Part shown: positions 41,894-45,349 of the stretch, piece after piece
How positions within the stretch are numbered: position 1 is the stretch's first letter
Layout: each line of letters begins with the position of its first letter
Assembly: GCA_964616275.1 (NCBI GenBank)
Contig: CAZTUL010000010.1
Location: forward strand, 1 to 45,349
Direction of reading: 5' to 3'
Length of the DNA: 45,349 bases
Source of the DNA: CAYZJV01 sp964616275
GTDB taxonomy: Bacteria; Spirochaetota; Spirochaetia; Sphaerochaetales; Sphaerochaetaceae
The notes under the pieces: generated by a model
What the model saw: the letters and a program-made list of their open reading frames with translations, nothing else
What the model was told of the DNA's origin: nothing
Databases searched by the model: none
Program-made: the position numbers and the translations under genes

Positions 41894-43750
41894 ATGAAAC
41901 TACAAGATCTAAAACATGCAGGATTGAAGAAGTGGATCGACGAAGTCGCCGCCCTCACCAAACCAGAAGGCATTGTGATTGCAGATGGAAGTGCAGCACA
42001 GTATCAGCAACTGGTAGACGAGATGGTTGCTAGCGGGCTCGCCACGCCGCTGAACCCCGAGAAAAAACCGGGCTGTATAGCATTCTTCTCCGACCCCTCA
42101 GATGTCGCACGTGTTGAGAACAGAACCTACATCGCGGCAGAAACAAAAGAGGCTGCTGGTCCAACTAATAACTGGATTGATCCAGTTGAGTTAAAGAAGA
42201 CCATGAAAGGCCTGTACGATGGTTGTATGAAGGGACGTACTCTATACGTTATTCCCTTCTCTATGGGTCCAGTTGGTTCCGATATAGCTAAAATTGGTGT
42301 AGAAATAACCGATAGTGCTTACGTAGTGACCAACATGATGATTATGACCCGTGTTGGCGAACGTGTTCTTGATGTCCTCGGATCTAATGGAACTTTTGTT
42401 CCCTGTCTTCACAGTGTAGGAAAACCGTTAGCCGACGGTGAGTCGGATCATGGTATATGGCCATGTGCTCCTATTGAACAGAAATACATCTCCCATTTTC
42501 CTGAGACTCGCGAAATTTGGTCTTATGGTTCTGGGTATGGTGGAAATGCCCTTCTGGGTAAGAAGTGTCTTGCTTTACGAATTGCTTCGGTCATTGCTCG
42601 TGATGAGGGTTGGCTTGCTGAGCATATGCTCATACTCAAGATAACTAATCCCGAAGGTGTCGCTAAATATGTTGCTGCGGCGTTCCCCAGTGCGTGTGGA
42701 AAAACTAACCTTGCTATGCTGGTTCCCACCACACCTGACTGGAAAGTTGAAACTATTGGTGATGATATTGCATGGATGAAATTTGGTGCCGATGGCCGGT
42801 TGTATGCCATTAATCCAGAAGCTGGATTCTTTGGTGTTGCTCCTGGAACTTCTCTTGATTCAAACCCTAACGCAATGTATTCACTCCAGAAAAATTCAAT
42901 CTTTACTAACTGTGCTCTTACTGAAGATAAGGATATCTGGTGGGAAGGCATCGGGTATGACGCTCCAGGGGAGTTGATTGATTGGAAAGGAAATAAGTGG
43001 GTTCAAGATAAGGGAAATAAGGAGCAGTCGCCTGCTTCACACCCGAATGCACGATTCACCGCTCCCGCCAGTCAGTGTCCAAGTATTGCTGCCGAATGGG
43101 AAGATCCGAATGGTGTTCCCATCGATGCAATCCTCTTTGGTGGTCGACGTCCTCATACCGTACCTCTTGTGCACCAGGCTCGTGATTGGAATCATGGAGT
43201 ATTTCTCGGTTCTATTGTTGGATCCGAAATTACTGCTGCTGCACTTGATCTTAAAGCAGGTACAATTCGCCGTGACCCGTTTGCTATGTTACCCTTCTGT
43301 GGATACCACATGGGAGAGTATTTCCAGCATTGGATTTCTATCGGTAAGACTCATGACCAGTCTCTGCTACCAAAGATTTTCTACGTAAACTGGTTCCGAA
43401 AAACAGATGATGGCAAATGGCTCTGGCCAGGTTTCGGTGAGAATAGCCGAGTTCTGAAGTGGGTATTTGAAGCCTGTGCAGGAACTGCAAAGACTCAGGA
43501 AACAGCTATTGGCATTATGCCTACTCCCGATGCTATTGATCGTCCTGAGGGTGTGACTGAAGAGGATATGGCTGAACTCCTGTGTGTGGACCGTGAAGGC
43601 TGGCTGAAAGAGGTTGCCGATATTCGAGAAAACCACTATCCTAAATTTGGTGATAAGTTACCTCCTGAACTTGCAGATATGCTCAATGTCATGGAGAATA
43701 ATTTAAAAGCCGACGAATGTTGCGGGAAGTCAGGCTGCTGCTGTTGCTAA
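41894..43750 (+). CDS. pckG: Phosphoenolpyruvate carboxykinase, GTP-dependent
   Basis: This 618-residue enzyme interconverts oxaloacetate and PEP with GTP/GDP. Visible landmarks are VIPFSMGPVGS, the kinase loop AAFPSACGKTNLAML (ACGKTN at 267-272, with the reactive Cys268), WMKFGADGRLYAINPEAGFFGVAPGTS, and FGGRRPHTVPLV. The length is normal until the end, where an extra tail DECCGKSGCCCC adds six cysteines in ten residues (609-618). That is unusual and may bind metal or mark a redox-sensitive end. AGGAG lies 6 bases before the ATG at 41894. In anaerobes the enzyme often runs towards oxaloacetate. A terminator follows. Confidence 0.95.
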   Translation: MKLQDLKHAGLKKWIDEVAALTKPEGIVIADGSAAQYQQLVDEMVASGLATPLNPEKKPGCIAFFSDPSDVARVENRTYIAAETKEAAGPTNNWIDPVELKKTMKGLYDGCMKGRTLYVIPFSMGPVGSDIAKIGVEITDSAYVVTNMMIMTRVGERVLDVLGSNGTFVPCLHSVGKPLADGESDHGIWPCAPIEQKYISHFPETREIWSYGSGYGGNALLGKKCLALRIASVIARDEGWLAEHMLILKITNPEGVAKYVAAAFPSACGKTNLAMLVPTTPDWKVETIGDDIAWMKFGADGRLYAINPEAGFFGVAPGTSLDSNPNAMYSLQKNSIFTNCALTEDKDIWWEGIGYDAPGELIDWKGNKWVQDKGNKEQSPASHPNARFTAPASQCPSIAAEWEDPNGVPIDAILFGGRRPHTVPLVHQARDWNHGVFLGSIVGSEITAAALDLKAGTIRRDPFAMLPFCGYHMGEYFQHWISIGKTHDQSLLPKIFYVNWFRKTDDGKWLWPGFGENSRVLKWVFEACAGTAKTQETAIGIMPTPDAIDRPEGVTEEDMAELLCVDREGWLKEVADIRENHYPKFGDKLPPELADMLNVMENNLKADECCGKSGCCCC

Positions 43751-43806
43751 CCTAGCATGGAAGAAAAGCGGGTGAACAAGTATTTGGTGCATCCGCCCTT
43801 CCCTGC

Positions 43807-43820
43807 AGGGGTATACCCCT
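43807..43820. repeat. Perfect 14-base palindrome after PEP carboxykinase
   Basis: AGGGG-TATA-CCCCT, extended by CTGC/GCAG with one bulge into a hairpin of about nine pairs. It stands between the pckG stop and the terminator. It could be a first terminator arm, an mRNA 3' stabiliser or a protein site. Confidence 0.5.
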
Positions 43821-43838
43821 CGCAGTTCATTATAGATT

Positions 43839-43876
43839 GCCGTCCAGAGTTTTCATGCTTTGGGCGGTCTTTTTTT
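43839..43876 (+). terminator. Rho-independent terminator of pckG
   Basis: An 11-pair stem (43839-43849 with 43858-43868, three G-U pairs), an 8-base loop and a run of seven T (43870-43876). Confidence 0.85.
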
Positions 43877-43975
43877 GCAAAATTTAAACGAAAATTACTC
43901 ATTTTCATACTTTGGTACGAAGTCAAATACCATTCATCATGACATCCTTAGAAAAAATTGTGTAGGAGGATGATT

Positions 43976-44611
43976 ATGAAATCACTGGTAGGAAAGGGCT
44001 TTGTACTGTGTGTATGTCTCCTTATTCTCTGTAGTGGTTTACATCTATTCGCCCAAGATGCACAAAAACCATTGCCTACATGGACAATCTCGGTAAATCC
44101 TCTTGGGTTTCTCCAATTTGGCCCCGTTGTTCAAGCGGAGAGAAAAATTACAGAAAATGCAGTTGTACTTGGAAGTTTTCGTTTTCATAGCCTAGGTCTT
44201 ATGAGCACTTTGGTGAATGGGGATGATGACGTGATAGTGGGAATCGGTTCTGCTGCAATCGGTGCAGGATACCGATATTTCTACTCATTCTCCAACTCTC
44301 CTAACCAGATCTACTTTGGTGGAGTTCTTGAAGTTTGCTGGATATATGGCGATGAAGACGTAGGAGATCCAGGGGAATCGAAATATTCCAATACCGGAAT
44401 TGTGTATATGGGAAATTTCGGGTATAGGTGGCGTTTCCCGAATAACTTTTCAATTTCAACTGGAGCCTATTTTGGAGGGTACCGAGAATTTTTCTCTGAA
44501 TGGTGGTACGTGAATGATTATTCATACTATTCAGCAGGTGAGAAAATCCAAGGAAGTCTGACAAGTCAAGTGTTCGGCATGGCGGAGCTCGCATTCAATT
44601 GGGAGTATTAA
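43976..44611 (+). CDS. Putative outer-membrane barrel protein
   Basis: This 211-residue protein has a signal peptide (SLVGKGFVLCVCLLILCSGLHLFAQ) ending in AQ, followed by alternating strands typical of small barrels (WTISVNPLGFLQFGPVVQAERKI; GFRYRW-type aromatic girdles such as FGYRWRFPNNFSISTGAYFGG). It ends AELAFNWEY. AGGAGG lies 6 bases before the ATG at 43976. It is 42 bases upstream of a GH26 lipoprotein gene, so the two may share a transcript and a role in polysaccharide use at the cell surface. No specific family is recognised. Confidence 0.7.
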   Translation: MKSLVGKGFVLCVCLLILCSGLHLFAQDAQKPLPTWTISVNPLGFLQFGPVVQAERKITENAVVLGSFRFHSLGLMSTLVNGDDDVIVGIGSAAIGAGYRYFYSFSNSPNQIYFGGVLEVCWIYGDEDVGDPGESKYSNTGIVYMGNFGYRWRFPNNFSISTGAYFGGYREFFSEWWYVNDYSYYSAGEKIQGSLTSQVFGMAELAFNWEY

Positions 44612-44653
44612 TTTGCCCTCATTTCAGTAAGCTCTTCATGCAAGGAATATGAT

Positions 44654-45349
44654 GTGAAATATAGATATGTGTGGATATTTCCCATAATCTTTATCACGCT
44701 GATGTGTGTAGTTTCCTGTCCGTATCCGGAGTCGGATTTGCCGCCAACGCAGAATTATGTTCGGCCGCAGGATCCTCATGAGGATGCTCCTAACTGGGAT
44801 TTGTTCGGTGTAACCATAGATTCTCAGGCTACAGTCAATGCGAGAAAAGTCTATACATGGCTACAGTTACTTCCATTACGAAATGAGAATAAATATATCT
44901 CCGGCCAGCACATTGGTGATCAATGTACGCAAAGGGATTTTGATAACAATATGCTTGCTTTGTTTGAGGATACGGGAAAGTGGCCTGCGATGATTGGTGT
45001 TGATTACTTTCGCGGAGTTTCATATGACGGGGAGCATGCTACCGATAGCATGGGTAAGACCGATACATTGATTGAATACTGGGCAGATGGGGGTCTTACT
45101 ACAGTATCTGCACATATCATAAATCCTTGGACGGGAGGAGGATCACGTGAGAAGACTTACACTGGTGGAGGCTATGCAGATGCCTACACGCAAGGAACCA
45201 CAGCTCATACCAATTTACAGGCAGATTTTGATCTACTCGCTGATCACTTTTTACGATTGCAAGATGAGGGCGTTGTTGTATTGTTCAGACCGTTTCACGA
45301 AATGAATGGACCTTGGTTTTGGTGGTACACTACCGATGCCAATCAATTC
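44654..45349 (+). CDS. GH26-type beta-mannanase lipoprotein, 3' end cut by window
   Basis: The 232 visible codons start at a GTG with AAGGA 7 bases upstream. A lipoprotein signal ends LMCVVSC (Cys22). The enzyme part includes YISGQHIGD and AMIGVDYF, then RPFHEMNGPWFWW, the GH26 block holding the acid/base Glu, so endo-mannanase or a related activity is expected. The nucleophile Glu lies beyond the right edge. It should be lipidated after LspA processing and sit on the outer or inner membrane. Assignment to GH26 is confident; substrate is inference. Confidence 0.88.
   Translation, partial: MKYRYVWIFPIIFITLMCVVSCPYPESDLPPTQNYVRPQDPHEDAPNWDLFGVTIDSQATVNARKVYTWLQLLPLRNENKYISGQHIGDQCTQRDFDNNMLALFEDTGKWPAMIGVDYFRGVSYDGEHATDSMGKTDTLIEYWADGGLTTVSAHIINPWTGGGSREKTYTGGGYADAYTQGTTAHTNLQADFDLLADHFLRLQDEGVVVLFRPFHEMNGPWFWWYTTDANQF

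Noticed and set aside
43757..43942. 61-codon frame after pckG
   Set aside because: It runs through the 14-base palindrome and the terminator, so it would not be transcribed in full; composition is not protein-like.
1..45349. Mobile elements, prophage or CRISPR array
   Set aside because: No transposase, integrase or phage structural motif, no regularly spaced direct repeats and no target-site duplications were seen.

Overview
This 45.3 kb chromosomal window comes from a Gram-negative, fermentative anaerobe with moderate G+C. It is most probably a spirochaete (Spirochaetota). The pointers are outer-membrane barrel proteins and lipoprotein processing (LspA), an activase resembling the very long spirochaetal/clostridial kind, pyruvate formate-lyase with its activase, a GTP-dependent PEP carboxykinase, and an FNR/CRP-type regulator. 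This assignment is inference from protein families, not from a marker gene. No prophage, transposase, CRISPR array or rRNA operon is visible.

Layout. (1) 0-5.2 kb, minus strand: the truncated front end of a 2-hydroxyacyl-CoA dehydratase activase, then a marR-ABC-ABC operon for a heterodimeric exporter whose promoter overlaps a MarR-type operator. (2) 5.2-9.0 kb: a phage-shock (Psp) locus built twice. One operon is pspA-pspB-pspC plus a 39-residue secreted peptide; the second is pspA2-pspC2. Each is preceded by a near-perfect sigma-54 promoter, and a pspF activator gene lies between them. (3) 9.2-18.7 kb: housekeeping genes (rsmI, an rRNA/tRNA 2'-O-methylase, a MATE exporter, a Lon-type protease, a NIF3 protein, lspA, a propeller glycosidase-like protein, an HSL-family esterase, thiamine pyrophosphokinase). 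(4) 18.7-26.5 kb: a small barrel protein, a YeiH transporter, a CBS protein, an AEC transporter, and a Crp/Fnr regulator divergent from pflB-pflA with a TGTGA-N6-TCACA site between them; then a deaminase and tRNA-Ala(CGC). (5) 26.5-31.8 kb: a membrane GGDEF/EAL protein and a sugar-type ABC importer without its ATPase. (6) 31.8-38.8 kb: MerR regulator, aminotransferase, dicarboxylate/amino-acid symporter, PH-like protein, aspartate racemase, HAD phosphatase, tRNA-Ala(GGC) and aspartate-semialdehyde dehydrogenase, a loose grouping around aspartate. (7) 38.8-45.3 kb: two barrel-like proteins, a U32 Fe-S protein, PEP carboxykinase with a cysteine-rich tail, and the front of a GH26 mannanase-type lipoprotein cut by the right edge.

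Two signals stand out. First, many genes that head transcription units have no Shine-Dalgarno but carry a -10-like hexamer ending 6-7 bases (once 9) before the ATG, usually with a -35 box 17-18 bases upstream (pspF, rsmI, lon, nif3, thiN, yeiH, HAD gene, malF-like gene). That is the layout of leaderless mRNAs. Genes inside operons and several abundant-product genes instead carry AGGAG-type sites. Second, the psp locus is a duplicated sigma-54 stress regulon with an extra coupled secreted micro-peptide. All functional statements rest on reading motifs by eye; no database search was possible.
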